A stretch of 64,000 bases of DNA from Heliocidaris erythrogramma (GCA_025617745.1 CM046856.1:38264092-38328091), one strand, 5' to 3'; counted from the stretch's first letter, positions 28,701 to 43,700 are shown. Translations and numbers: made by a program. The notes: generated by a model from the sequence alone, not told the origin.

Positions 28701-31700
28701 GACCGGATTGCCCGTCACGTTTGTATGATTGGAAACTAGATGAATATTCGACCGCGCGCGGTCGGAATTTATGCCTCCGCCATCACCAGATTGGAAATGT
28801 ATGGCATACATGTACACTCTAAAAAGGATTGGTCCAACAAAATGACAAATCTTTTCACTTAAAATGCACAGGAGACAGAAAAATTTATTTCATTTCATTT
28901 TCATATAAAACTAGAAATATTTGATAACAAGGCTAAAAACCAGTAATTTCATGTAATTTTATGTAAATTGACCTCTGTGACCTCTGACCTTTGACCTACT
29001 TACCCCAAAATCTAATCAGTTCATCTTTCTATGGGTATGCATACTGGTACCAAGTTTGAAGTTCTCACCTCAGATAGTTCTTGAGATATCGCGGTAACGG
29101 TGGTAAAAACCACTAATTCCATGTAATTTCATGTAAATTGACCTCTGTGACCTTTGAACTTTGACCTACCTACCCCAAAATCTAATCACTTCCTCTTTCT
29201 ATGGGGATACATACTAGTACCAAGTTTGAAGTTTTTACCTCAAACAGTTCTTGAGATATCGTGGTAACGGTGCTAAAAACCAAATAATGTTTATGTAATT
29301 TCATGTAAATTGACCTCTGTGACCTCTGACCTTTGATCTCCTTACCCCAAAATCTAATCAGTTCATCTTCGTATACGGTAACATACTAGTACCAAGTTTG
29401 AAGTTCTTACCTCAAACAGTTCGAGATATCGTGGTAACGGTGCTAAAAACCAAGAATTTTTATGTAATTTCAGGTAAACTGACCTCTGTGACCTCTCACC
29501 TTTGACCTACTTACCCCAAAATCTAATCAGTTCATCTTTCTATGGGGATACATACTGGTACCAAGTTTGAAGTTCTCACCTCAGATAGTTCTTGAGATAT
29601 CGCGGTAACGGTGCTAAAAACCAGTAATTCCATGTAATTTCATGTAAATTGACCTCTGTGACCTCTGACCTTTGACCTACTTACCCCAAAATCTAATCAG
29701 TTCATCTTTCTATGGGGATACATACTGGTACCAAGTTTGAAGTTCTCACCTCAGATAGTTCTTGAGATATCGTGGTAACGGTGCTAAAAACCAAGAATTC
29801 TTATGTAATTTCATGTAAATTGACCTCTGTGACCTCTGACCTTTGACCTACTTACCCCAAAATCTAATCAGTTCATCTTTGTATGGGGATACATACTAGT
29901 ACCAAGTTTGAGGTTCCTACCTCAAATGATTCTTCAGATATCGCGGTAACGAGAAGTGGGACGGACGGACGCACGGACGGACGCACGGACGGACACACGG
30001 ACGGACGCACGGACGGACGCACGGACGGACAACCCGAAAACATAATGCCTCCGGCACCCACCTTCGGTGGGCGGAGGCATAAAAACACACACATACATCA
30101 ACCAAGGATCATATATGGATAAAAGTAATATTCATGATAAAAACAAACATACAGTGTGAGGGGAAGGTTACTTATTTTGAAAATGTTAAACCCCCCTAAA
30201 TGGGAAACTGGACAGGTATGAATGTGTTATACTTAGTGGCCTGCAACATAATATCAGAAATATTTTTGACTTGCCTTATTAGGGTTCCCACAGAAATTTG
30301 AGAACCAAATTCCATCACTTTCAATGACTTTCAATTAAATTTTTGCCATTTTCCCCAAGACCAGATAAGTACCAATTTGGTATGGGTTGCGGCATCCAAA
30401 CGATATGAATACCACGCAGTGATATATATTATTTCATGTTTGTGATGAAATGGCTGCCATAGCCACACACAGCCCACATTCACAATCAATTTCCATGAAT
30501 TTGAATGACTTTGGGAGATTTATTTTCATTTTCATTTTCAATGACTTTCCAGAAGAATTAATTTTTCCATGACTTTCCAGGTTTTTCCATGGCTGTGGGG
30601 AACCTGCCTGTGGGGAACCTGCCTAATAAATAAAAGAAGAACCCCTGCTCTAGACTTACTGCATGCATGTCAGACAGATAGCCATGAGAACGACCAGGAG
30701 GAAGAGCACGCACACAATGGGAATCATGATCTTGTCCAGGGGAGTTTCTAGCGGAATGATGCGCTTGTCACCAATGAAGACGATATTCTGCTTAGTGGCA
30801 TTGTTGATGGCGTCTACATTGTTCTCCACAATGGCTGCATGGAGAAGAAAGGAAATTAAAACAAGATGGCTTGACTTCAAAGTTCTATCATTTATGTACA
30901 AGTAGTGAAAAAAGGGACAGTAAAGTAGAAATATATCTTGTAGATGCATGCACCTCTGCAAGTTCAATGGATGGTTGTAATGAATTCAAACAAGCGTGCT
31001 TCATTTCTATGGAAGTCAATGCAACATCATGTTATATTTGTTTGCTATTTTAACCATAAATGCCAGATATTTCAAAATTCAAAAGATTATTCCATATATG
31101 GAAAAATTACCGAGGATTGCTCCTCACACAAGATTCAAAACTAACTTTATTGACAATGGACGGACATCGTAAGTAAACTGTCAGAAACGAGGATCTTATT
31201 CATTTCATATCCAGTGTCACAGACGGAACATCCAACCCTCGCTTTTTTATTTTGTCCCCTGATATTTTGTATTTCCTTAAAAAATGATGTTTATGTTGAT
31301 GTACAGTGTGATGTACAATATGTGGTCCACAAAACAGGGAAAAGTATTTATTTTCAAGCCCCACCTACAAAATGTGGGCGGGGCTTCATGTTCAGCGTGA
31401 CAGACGGGACATGAATTTACCAAGCCATTTCTGCTTTGATACTTTTTGAGTAAACTCTCCTTACTGGAAAATCTTGTGTGTATTCATGGTATTACTTGTC
31501 AGTACCTTCTTTAAGCTGCGTATATATTAAAATTTCATCTGGCTTATGGGGGAAATGCAAAAAAAGTGAGCATGACAGACAGGACACATTGAGTTTGTAC
31601 ACAAAATATAGTTGTTCAAAGACAACAGATTTCCATCACTTAAGACCTTATTCTCATGTGTTAAAGGGGTTATATGGTCATCTTTAATATAATGCAACAA

Positions 31701-34700
31701 AATAGTAAGAGCATATTAATTTTCATCCATCAGAATGACAGACGGGACATCACTTCATGATTGATATAAATTATGATCATTATATCATATTCCATCGAGT
31801 AAGCAGCAGAAATGAATTTCCCCTCTACCAAAAGCAAAATGTACCTTAAAAAACGTGACAGGGGACAAAAAGGGACCTGACCTTTGACCTCCTTTAAGTC
31901 TTAAGACTTTCCATACTTCTGGATTTTTTGTAGATGTAAAACTCCCCTCAGTCCTAACCATATTTGATTAACTTTGTTATAATAACAGCAGAAATTTCTG
32001 CAAATTACTCAATATAGATTAAAATGTTACTTAATTTATGGGTAAAAAAAATGGCTATTTGGGGCAAATATATAAAAAAAATCAAAAATCTGAATATTGT
32101 TCGATACGGTTCGAATCATGAATATTCGACTAACATACATGTAGAAGGCAAATGTTCAATTTACACATGGTATTTTCACCAAAAGTTGACATTTTTATGG
32201 AATTAAATTTTAGTAATAATTGTTTAATTTGGGGTCTTTGTTTAGAGGACAATGTGCCCTTTGACCTCTGTTAGTGTCAAGCTCTGCTTAAATTTTTTTA
32301 TTTGCTCTGTATGTTACTAAGGTTCCATGTAGCTATAATGAATTCAAATATGTAACTTTGATAAAGATGCATGGCAAGTTTGAGTACTCTTAATGTAAAA
32401 GCGACTTGTGAGTAGAGTAGTCTACACACCCGCTTGCAAAGAATAGGGCCCGCATGGAACCCAAGTCAGAGTTAGGTTCCGAGGCTCCGGGGGTACATTT
32501 TTCATGTTATTTCCTTCATACTCCCTTAACTGTTGACCTAAGGAATGCCAGGTAGAGTTCTTTGAGGTTGATTTTGTACTTTCTAACTGCATGTACACAA
32601 ATTATTCTTTGAGGTGATTGATACACTTTTAAAACTTGGATAATTATATTGTAAGCCCCTTACTTGTGACTGTGGCTAGAGGAACGACATACTCCATAGG
32701 AGCATTTCCATCTCTGTCCGCTTCAGGAATCCTGACGTTGAAGGTCATCTTTATGTCACCGTTGAAATACTCCGGAGAGTTGGATGTCAGAACCACAGTA
32801 AACTCACTGCAGGAAGACAATAACAGGAAATACATGTTTGCCCAAGAACAAAAAATATATGGGATGGGTATAAAGGAATTCAGATATCTGGAAAGCTCCA
32901 AAGAGCTTTGGAGCGATTCCGTGCCATGTGTCCAGAACGACATACAAAGATCTATGTGTTTTTCCATATACCGTATATATTTCATCAAAAAATGAAGAAT
33001 GTCTGTACATGTATATGACCACTGAATAAGGTGCTTTCTGGTATCACCACCGAGATAGTCATTGTCATATCAAGAGACTTTTCATTCATGCATGAAATAT
33101 ATGATATAGTATCTAGGCATAGTACAATGTATCTTGACCACAAGTTTACTGTACTGGGTGGTTTTCTGAGAGTTAGTTTATCTTGATTTTAGTGAAATAA
33201 TTTTGTCATAACAAAACGTACGCTCATGGCGCATCATTGGTTAATGCCGCCGCAAAAGTGGCTGCGTACGCGGAGTTCATCTGCGCAAACACCAATGAAA
33301 TGTTGCAATTTGAAATTTGCTTGACCTAAAAGGTCAAGCAAAAACAATCACATTTGATTAATTTAAAGGTACTAAGGCCCCCCCCCCAAAAAAAAATTGT
33401 TGTATTGGCGTAACCCGTCCGACCCTAAAAATGTCGCCGACCCTAGGTTTTTTTTGTTTTTTTGGCTATCGATATCGCGTATCATGCTGCCTTTGCGATC
33501 GCGATCGAAAAACCCGGAAGTGTTGGGGACAGAACTAGCTGCGTGTATTATGTACTATACTGTCGTAAAAAAAAAAAAAATCCCGACCTACCTACCCTAT
33601 TTTTCAGTGACCTGTTAGGCCAATACAACAATTTTTTTTTTTTGCCTAATTTAGCTTTCAGCAGAAGTGTGAAAAGAGAATTGTCCTTGATAGATGTAGT
33701 TCAACTCTATTTTCTATGTCCCTTTGAAAATATACAGTTACATTCATCTTTTATTCTTATTTTTATTTTAAGTTCCTTTCCTGGTATATCTTGCTGGCTA
33801 CATTTGAATGTAATACACAGGCACAGCAGTCATTTTAAAAGTGAACTATTAAATGAATCTGACAAATCTTAACAATTTTGGAATGCACATCATTCAGAAT
33901 TTTACAAAGTCCATATATTTATTCAGTTCTTTCTAAGACATCAGCCAATTCAAGGTTATACTCATCTTTAAATCCAACTACATGTACACATGCATTAAAA
34001 TTCAGCTTTCTGTCTAAATAGTCAGTATGATATTAATGTAAATGACCATTTTAAATATTATATTTCATTGATTTTCCTATTTGGCAATTACTGTATATAG
34101 AGTCGTGATTACATTTTGTAAGTGATTATAATTTATAATCCATTATCTCATGTGCCCTCTCTGATATTTTCTTTATCAAATGAAAATATAGTTCATACCG
34201 ACATCCATTTTTAAAGGCCTACTATTTTCCATTAGTAACTAGAATATGCATGAAAAAGTATTTGATTAATGATGCATACTGTATGTACAATTTAAGTGCT
34301 GTAATTGACATAATGTACCTGTATGTGGGCTACATGTAAGTACCCCTCAACATTGAAGTGTTTGCCATTTGATAAGAACATATTTTTTTGTTTTGTTTAC
34401 ATGTCATATATACAGGTATATATGAATACAAATACTGTATAATTTACAAAACAAATAACAGTTTGCTCTGCATGGGTTCAATACAGAAGCTAAATGTGCA
34501 GAAAGGGAGGTGCCTACTTGCTGATTGCTACTTTAATACTTAATCTATATGTAGCTAATGGTGTTTAAAGGTAGAGCACATAGGCTTAAAACCTTACCCA
34601 GGTTTTGTGTACTTCAATGATAAACTTAATTAGCAAAGAAAGATTTAAAAAAAATACAATTCAACTTGAACAATCTCCTATTCACATGTGTCCTCAATCT

Positions 34701-37700
34701 GACTTTTGAATTATATATCAAAATAATGGCAATAAATACAACAGAAACAATACTCTTCAGTTTTATTTTAGATTAACAAAATGTAGTATATATTGCAAGC
34801 GCTTTCAATGCTGCTTGATCACTTACTCTGCAACCCAATTTGCTGGTAAAATTGCTTACTGCATAATTTTTAAAGAAAGATTTCTCCCTCACTTTGAATG
34901 AGTAAAAGCCTGCATCTATTACGTACAGGTAATGTACACTGTCATGTAATGGGGTACTCCCAATGATTAATTTCATCAATAATTTACACACCCATGCTCT
35001 TTTCATAAATATTGATGTATGAAGACACAAAAGAGGCTCCATTGGTGTGTATGCTCGTCAACTATTCATGTGCACCAGCAAAATGATTGAGAGTGTAATT
35101 GCAGGCATATTGCAATTACAAGCACCCTACATGTAAATGTGTATTCATGTGGGTGACCTAGTTGTAGGCAATATTATGACATGTAGGTCTAAATGGCTTG
35201 AGCCTGACAAGACTTCATTTCAAAATAATAATTCTTTTCGCTTTCATATGAAATTCAAGATTGTTTTGGCAAAAATAAAAGCCTAGAAATAAAGAATATT
35301 TGTCTTCTGAGCACTGAAACAATTGCAGTACGTATTATGTACCTACATTTACTTAGTGAAAATAATGCTGTCCCATCTAAAAAGGAATTGAAGTGATTTA
35401 CAAGAACATGTATGTGTTATGTGACATGTATGTAAATGTGTGTCAATTTTACCTTCAAATGACATGAAATTGACCTACATGTATATTTATGATGCAACCC
35501 AATTCAAGACAGCTACTGCTTTTACATAATTTACATGTACATGATTATGCTCACTTTTAAAATAGACGTGCACATGTTGGATATATATAGTCTGGCTATC
35601 AAACCACCTTTCTAAGTTTAATTCATAATTTTTCTGCATTCATGATTACGACTACACCATACAGTGCTCAGTGAATACATGTAGCTCATATTGTAAGGTC
35701 CAATACCAACATGTACATTTACTCCTGCATGCATTTCAAGTAAAATACTGGTGTGCACCATTTAGTGATCAAATAGCACTGTCTGTATGAATATGATGCT
35801 CTGGTGCAAGTTATGCTTGAGTGACCCATTAAAATGGCAATGAGATGTGATGGCCCAGAGTCGGTGTAATGAACCATTACAAGAGATACTTCTGTTTCTG
35901 GTGCATGTTATGCTTGCATGACTCCATTAAAATGGCAATGAGATACAAATTACATGTACAATGGCCCCAAGTAAGTAATAATGAACCAATACAAGATCAA
36001 GATACATGTACTAGTGTATCTAAAATTTCTAAATAAACAATTATCTTCAAAACATCTGCAATTATATTTGAACATAACTTCCCTTCACACTCAAATTGTG
36101 AATTAGATAAATGTTCATGTAAATCTATAATTGTAAAATTTAGGCCTAAGATTTACAACATTTTTGAAAGTTTCTCATATTCATTCATTCATTTATTTTT
36201 CCACTTTCCACTTTCATATTTACAATATATGTAAATATATTTTATATATTTACAATACGAATTCCCACACAAATACTCATGAACAACATGTTTTAAGTAT
36301 GTTTCATAACCTAACAGAGAAATAATCAACTCATGACAGTTGATGCACATAGAGTCAATGAACAGGATGAGTTCTGGGAATACAAGAAATGATATGCAAT
36401 ACATGTAGATTTCATGTAAAAAAGGATGATGGCTTCTATTTTGTACCCTATACTGTTTTAAAGTTGATAAAATTGAGCACCAACACAATTAGAAATGTCC
36501 ACTGCCATGCAGTGCGAATGTATCCCCCCGGGCACTGGCAGCTATTCAAAGGAGGGACAAAGAACCTCCCCCCTCCCCTCCCTCAAACAAAAGGATGGTG
36601 TATGTCAACACTAGGAGCTGCATCACCAAAACAACGTGTGTAGATTAGAGTATAATGCATCTCTAATAAAGAAAATTTGAAAGAAATCTGTCAAGAAATG
36701 TGACTTCAGAGCACACACAAGATATCCACTAATATACATGTATGACCTGGGGCAGCATCACCAAAAACTGTAGAGGTCTAGAGTAATCTATGATGGACCT
36801 CCATACAAAATCTGAAAGAAATCAGCCAACAAATGTGTCCTCCAGAATGCATGCAACCAAAATACGACATTTGTCCCTATAAAAAGCGGATTTTTCGCGA
36901 ATTTCACGAATTTCACGAGTAACCTGCTGATAGCGAATTTAACACCGTGCGAATATAACGCCACATCAACATGGGTGTGTACGATTTGCTGGTATAGCAG
37001 CAGTGTGAAGTACAGTTCGCATGCAGCGCTTTGTGACTGACTAGAGTGGCGGTGCCGGTGCCGGTGCCGGTGTGTATTGTTTATCGCTAGATAGACAACC
37101 TGTAGGCCTGGGCCTAGGTCGGCCATTCGCGAAAGCAACAACGCGCTAATATGGCTTGGAATCTCTCATTCGTGAAAATATCATACTCGAAAATATCAGC
37201 TTATACAACACTTTATTTTCTTACAGGGGCTGTTTTTGCATTATTTTGCGATTATAGTTAAAGTGACATATTACCAGTGATTCTATGTACATTTGTAAAT
37301 GTACTTTAAGGTTTGTTTTTTTTTTGCTTTTTTTTAAACCAGAGCTCTAAAGGAAGATTCCATAAAAGCATGACTGTATCAGTATTATCAAATATAACTC
37401 TGTCTTTTAAAGGAAGACATAAATGTAATGTTTTTGTCTGTCAAAATTTCAACCATATTTTGAATTTGAGAATGATCAATCCTAAACATTTTCACTTAAT
37501 ACTTTTCAAGAGGTGGAAGTACCTAAATGATAAAAACAAGGATTCACGCAATCAAAATTTTCATGTAGGAAATCTTTTAACATCAATAATATACATACGG
37601 TATAATAACAACATGAATGTGACTGCGTCTCCTACATGTATATGCCTCCGCCTAAATTCAGATGATGGCTCAAACTATTCTTGATAACGAGGCTAAAAAA

Positions 37701-40700
37701 CAGTAATTTCATGTAAATTGACCTCTGTGACCTCTGACCTACCTACCCCAAAATCTAATCAGCTCCTCTTTCAATGGGGATACATACGGGTACCAAGTTT
37801 TGAAGTTCTTACCTCAAACAGTTCCTCAGAAATCGCGGTAACGGTGCTAAAAAGAATTTCATGTAATTTCATGTAATTTCATGTAAATTGACCTCTGTGA
37901 CCTCCTTAACCCAAAATCTAATCAGTTCATCTTTGTATGGGGATAGTACCAAGTTTGAAGTTCTTACCTCAAACAGTCCTTGAGATATCGCAGTAACGAG
38001 GCTAAAAACCAGGAATTTCATATAATTTCATGTAAATTGACCTCTGTGACCTCTGACCTACTTACCCCAAAATCTAATCAGTTCATCTTCGTATGGGGAT
38101 ACATACTAGTACCAAGTTTGAGGTTCCTACCTCAAATGATTCTTCAGATATCGCGGTAACGAGAAGTGGGACGGACGGACAACCCGAAAACATAATGCCT
38201 CCGGCACCCACCTTCGGTGGGCGGAGGCATAAAAATAAGACCTTGCTCATTTTGGACGTTTGAGTTAACGTTGTATAGTTGGCAAGTCCAATGTTTTGGT
38301 CATTCCTTGTCCAATATGTTACGAAGTATTATAGAATCAAGAACATAATACACATTGAATATATTATTTCCCCTGGATATTTGGTTTGATCACAGCAATA
38401 CATGTAGTAACAATCACCAGGTATATTAAAATATTTTATGTGGTGAGTGGGGCTTTATATTACCTTGGGCTAAGGTAATAAAAAAGCCCAATTATCTGCT
38501 ATTTTGAAAGGAGTTTAAGCAATAATAACATTCTGTTCTCGTATAGTGCATACCATTTTATCACACAGTGAAACCTGTATAAAGATTGCTTGAGGGAGAC
38601 GAGAAAAGCAGTCTTTATGAGCAGCCAGGTAGTCTTTATGTACAAGTTCCTTAAGTACACATTTCAATGAGAAACAAATTTCAAGGGAAACAAAAATTGT
38701 GGTCTAAATATATACAAGTGGTCGCTAAAGCAGGTTTGACTGTATATAATGCTCTATGTGCTTCCAAAGGAGCGTACATGTAGCACTCGATGCAGTCAAG
38801 GAATAAATCCTACCAGGTACCCACTTACTACTCCAGAGTTTCAAATACTGAACTTAATACCTATCCACTAGAACAAAAGCAACACAACACAATAAACTAC
38901 ACCTATATGTACCTGTTATACTCTGAGATCTGACAGTCCGCAAAGTTGGCTGAATTACTGCAGTGCTCATTCACAGCAGTTGTCACTGAGGATGTGAAAC
39001 CATCAGTCTCATCCTCCGTCCACTGAACATAAAATATTTTTGAAGGGGAGTTAAAATTTGAATATTAAAAAATCAATGATCAGTTGCAAATTATGGCAAA
39101 TATACAATTTCCCTTTTGTGTATTGAAAATTTCATAAACTTCTATTACCCCCTCCCCCCCCCCCACCCCCGAAATATGTTATCACACCTGTGCATTGTAT
39201 CCCTCTGTGAAACAGATCTGTGATATTTTTGATAATTCCTAATACAAAACAAATAGAGAGTTGCTCCCAAGGGAAATCATAAAAGTTGCATTTTTAAATT
39301 TTCAATTGAAAGTAATTTAAAATCATTTAAAACTTTTAAAAATCTGTAACATTCTACATTGGATTTCCTAAAACTTTCATGTACATCTGTTTCTAACATT
39401 TTTTTTTCTGCTTTTGTCAATAAACAAAGTTTAAGACCTCACAGACTCTTCATGTGAATAACATTGCATAATGTAATAAAAGGAACAAACTATTAACTGC
39501 AGGAATACACATGAAAGTGAATAATACAGATGAACAATTCCTTTAAAATGCTTCCATCTAAAAAATAGTTGACAAATACATGTACATCTTACATACCCCG
39601 TTGATAAACCTTGTTGATAAATGAGGTATAATCTTATTCATGCAACCTGCATGTATGATAATACAATCCAATTTTTCAATATCAAATTAATCGTCTTGGG
39701 GAGAAATGAGTTCCAAGACACATGTATCCAAGAGGTTTTTATTTTCCTGTGAGTTTCGATATATCAGTTCAGGGCCCTGTTTCATAAAACTTGTTACCAA
39801 TAACAACTGCCTCATTTCTAAGACAAATTCGCTCTAAGCCAATCAGATTCAAGGATTTCAGTAGCTTATAACAATTATTGTATTTAATTGATAGAAAGTT
39901 ATATGAAATGGGGCCTAGACCTTTTCCTGTGATATGGTTCAGGGCCTGTTGCATGAAACTTACCATTGATGGTGACTTTCCCATCAATGGTAACTTCCGT
40001 TTAAACCTTGAATTTGATTGGCTGTTGAGCAATGTTACTATGGTAGTTACCATTGATGGCAGAATTACCATAAATGGTAAGTTTTATGTAATGGGCCCAG
40101 GGGGGTATCTCATAAAGCTGTTCGTAAGTTACGCACGGCTTTAGGAACGACTGGAACATGTTCTTGGGTGCTATACTAATCAGATTCTCAATCATTTAGC
40201 AGAAGAACTGATCACCAGTCATGCGTAAAGTCGTGCGTAACTTACGAACAGCTTTATGAAACACCCCCCAGGATGGTTTAAACATTAGGAATGAGTATCT
40301 ATGATATGTCCAAAAGGTATAAGGCCAAGTTAGATTGATTCCTACATGTATTTAGTTCCTGGGATTATTCTTGGATTATTCAAAAATGAGGATTAGGTTC
40401 CATGTTATCTTATATTTGATAATTTTTCTGTACATGCCAATGCTAATTTATTCAACAATAATCTGAGTAAGGACGGGTGTATACATTTTGTATGTTTAAA
40501 TCTTTTATTTTAAAAAAGATTTTTGGATGAATAAATGATCGCACATGGAACTTGCTGTAATAAGTAAAATCATACAAACAAACCAAATTCATGTTGACTT
40601 AAGGTTTTGGCATCTGTCCGGACTTTTTTATGCAAGACTGATGAAATGTCCTGAATATTGCATGTGTAAAACCTAAGAGGAAAAATGTTACTAATCTTTT

Positions 40701-43700
40701 CTGAATATACTTACATCTGCAATGTTGTAGATTTCATCAAATCTGACAACTAGTGAGTTGGCATTTATTTCTTCTGCAGAATGAAAAACAAACAAAAAGA
40801 AGGGATATTTACTGATAAAAAGAAGACTGATTGCATCTCCTTCAGAATTCTGAAATAGATTAAAGCCAATCATCAACCAAGAAAATGGAAATTTATGAAA
40901 TTTTCTGTACAAGGTGTTGTAGAGGTGTTGTGGTCTAGTGGATAAGTCACCGGACTGCAGATCACAAGGTACGGGGTTCGAATCCCACCACAGCACTAAC
41001 GTCCTTTGGCAAGACAATAATCTACATTGCCACTCTCCACCCAGGTGTAAATGGGTACCTGATATGCTTGAGCGCTAGTTACTTTGGCAGCTCAGCTATA
41101 ACCAGGGTAATAATGTCTAAGCGACATGAGCGTCACTGCGTGACGGATATGAGCGCTATATAAGTGGCCACTATTATTATTATTACAAAGCATAGGAAAG
41201 GTGCTCGAAAGTCGCGTCCAAAAATTGTGAATTTACGATCTATCGATTACAAATTTTCAAATTCATCACTTTCTTATGGTAGTTATACATCATACATGCA
41301 GTAGGTCTACATGTAGTCTAATAGTATGTCTATGACCACATTTCGCTTATGATAAAAGTTCACACAAAGGTCAATATCTCAAAAAATGGATAAGATTTTG
41401 AAAGTCTGATAGCTCCTAGCCTTTTGACAAGGCCTCGTGACTTGGCTATTTTCCTCGTCATGCTGTGCCTGAGATGAGACTAGCCGGCGACGAAAAGAAT
41501 CAACACGGCCCGGGTGAACGCGCAATCGAGGGACTTTAGTCGCGAGGCCTTTTGGAACCTGGGTTTCCATCGTCCGATATGAATTATTCACGAGTTGACA
41601 TTCGTATGCTAACACGCCTACCGAGGAGTATCGACCAATCACAACGGTATCTGCGGGGCTTGCTGTCCATGATTGATGTAGATTGCACGGGCCGCTCACA
41701 GAGCTTTCTGTGGGGCCGCTGCGCCGGTGCCGAGCGAGCTACATTGTTTGTAGCTCGAGATGAAGGCGAATTTGCATACCAAATTTATGCTGACGTCATG
41801 CGAAGATACGTTTGCTGATTGTCTCCTACCAAAAAGGTAGCAGATCCTCGCTAGGAACAAAGGATAACATAAGAAATACAAGCCAGGTTCCAAAAGGCCC
41901 CTCGCGATGGATCGCGCATTCACCGGGCTGGGCGGCTAGTCTTGTTATGCAGCCACTACTAGCTTACTTGCCAAGAAAAATAGCCAAGTCACGAGGGCCT
42001 TGTCAAAAGGCTAGATAGCTCCAAGCAATGGAAACAGGAACTTAAGATAACCTACGAACATAGATTTCTTTGGAATTGGGCGAGAAATTATAAAAACAGT
42101 GACAAGGAATCAGCAAAGCTTGCTGCTTTGCGTGCATTCTGAAAAAATATGAAGTTACCGTCTTTATACTGACAATGGTCTGGAAATCTTCGTCAACTTT
42201 GTAAGTAAGAAGTTAAACTAAATAGGCTCCTGACTGTATACTTTGCCAAGTTGCAAATGATGTAATTATCTTACCTCTCAATGTCATGGATTGCTACCTT
42301 GAATTGATCTCTAAATCAGCTATAAACTCATGTCCATGACGGTTTAGTCTTTAGACTTGTTATTTGTTCTATTAGTATTAAGTTGCAGATCGTAAGGATC
42401 TGGGATCAAATTTAAATTTTTGAGATTGCGATATCTTGGGAATTCTTTGTCAGTGTTTGTGGACTGATTTTCTGGTTGAACCCATTTGTCGTCAAAAATT
42501 AAATTATAACTTCATTATAATAAAGGCCAAAGTCGTTATTATGCCCAGCCGCCATTAAATCCGCCTGAACAAGTGAATAATTAGTCAAGTTTCTTGGTTT
42601 TCATTGTTGAAATTCAGTTAGTTATAACGTAATAAACGCTATCGTTTCATAACTGAAAAAATTATCAGCAAGAAAGAGCGGGATTCGAACCCGAGACCTT
42701 AAACGCGAGTGCAGTGTAGAAAGAGAATACTCTGACAGTCTGACCAGACGCCTTTACCACTAGACCACGAGCAATTGACAGCGAATCTGATCTTGCTGCA
42801 CTATCATGACTATACCTCCGCTCCATACAAATCTTATATATACCTCCGTTCTGCTGTTTTTTTTATATCCGACCTAGGTAGGACTCTTGCCAATTTGAGG
42901 ATTACTGGGCATATTAGCTACATGTATAATAGCCATAATATTCACTCACGGGTACATTTCTGTAAAATAGTTGGTATTTTCTGTCGCATGTACTAAAGGT
43001 ATGGGGGAAAAAATAAGATAAATATTTTAAATACTTGCTTTCAAATTTAGCCCTTAAAAATCTCACTCCTACCTCAAATGGCCGTTAGGAAGAACTTTTG
43101 ATATTTTCAGCAAAATCCAAAGTCAAAATCTTGTCCAAAACCGGAGAAATCCCCGCCGATTTGTTTCGCGATTGCGTGTTGTTTACAAACTGCCGATGTC
43201 TTAGACACTCCCGGGTACATTTCTGTAAAATAGTTGGTATTTTCTGTCGCATGTACTAAAGGTATGGGGGGAAAATAAGATAAATATTTTAAATACTTGC
43301 TTTCAAATTCAGCCCTTAAAAATCTCACTCCTACCTCAAATGACCGTTAGGAAGAACTTTTGATATTTACAGCAAAATCCAAAGTCAAAATCTTGTCCAA
43401 AACCGGAGAAATCCCCGCCGATTTGTTTCGCGATCGCGTGTTGTTTACAAACTGCCGATGTCTTAGACTAAAATCGGCCAATATAATTTTTGTCCACGAA
43501 GAAACTCGGGATCGCAAGGGCACATCGATCTTTACGATCGCGCACACAGAAAATCGGAACTTTTCCGTGTACGCCATAGGGACCGAATTTTTGAGGACAA
43601 AACTCTTTTGGGGAGATGTCAGCGCCCGCGGCGACCAGGAAATGTACACAATGACTCCGATAGCTCGTTTCGCGAGAATCAACAGTAAATTGCGGATTTC

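Larger units (their letters stand above)
26011..30659 (-). other. Intron 5 of the membrane protein gene
   Basis: Almost entirely repeats: partial copies of the exon 6 acceptor, SINE-body fragments (26045-26240), element family D with a LINE inserted in it, element family B, and a TIR element at 30281-30605. Confidence 0.7.
32807..38912 (-). other. Intron 3 of the membrane protein gene
   Basis: It contains a palindromic MITE (33378-33642), a diverged direct repeat pair of about 100 bp (35803-36000, sharing CATTAAAATGGCAATGAGAT), element D-type copy 36491-36890, element B-type copy 37641-38231 and a dispersed TIR repeat 38575-38744. About 33650-35800 is AT-rich with nothing recognisable. Confidence 0.6.
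39023..40714 (-). other. Intron 2 of the membrane protein gene
   Basis: It contains three consecutive palindromic MITEs between 39770 and 40272. The rest is AT-rich with no feature seen. Confidence 0.6.

Noticed and set aside
28900-29900. CRISPR-like array
   Set aside because: The tandem units are about 170 bp with no short repeat/spacer structure and the genome is eukaryotic.
30001-30122. Frame of repeated TDGRTDG-type residues
   Set aside because: Direct translation of the ACGG microsatellite in the family B element.
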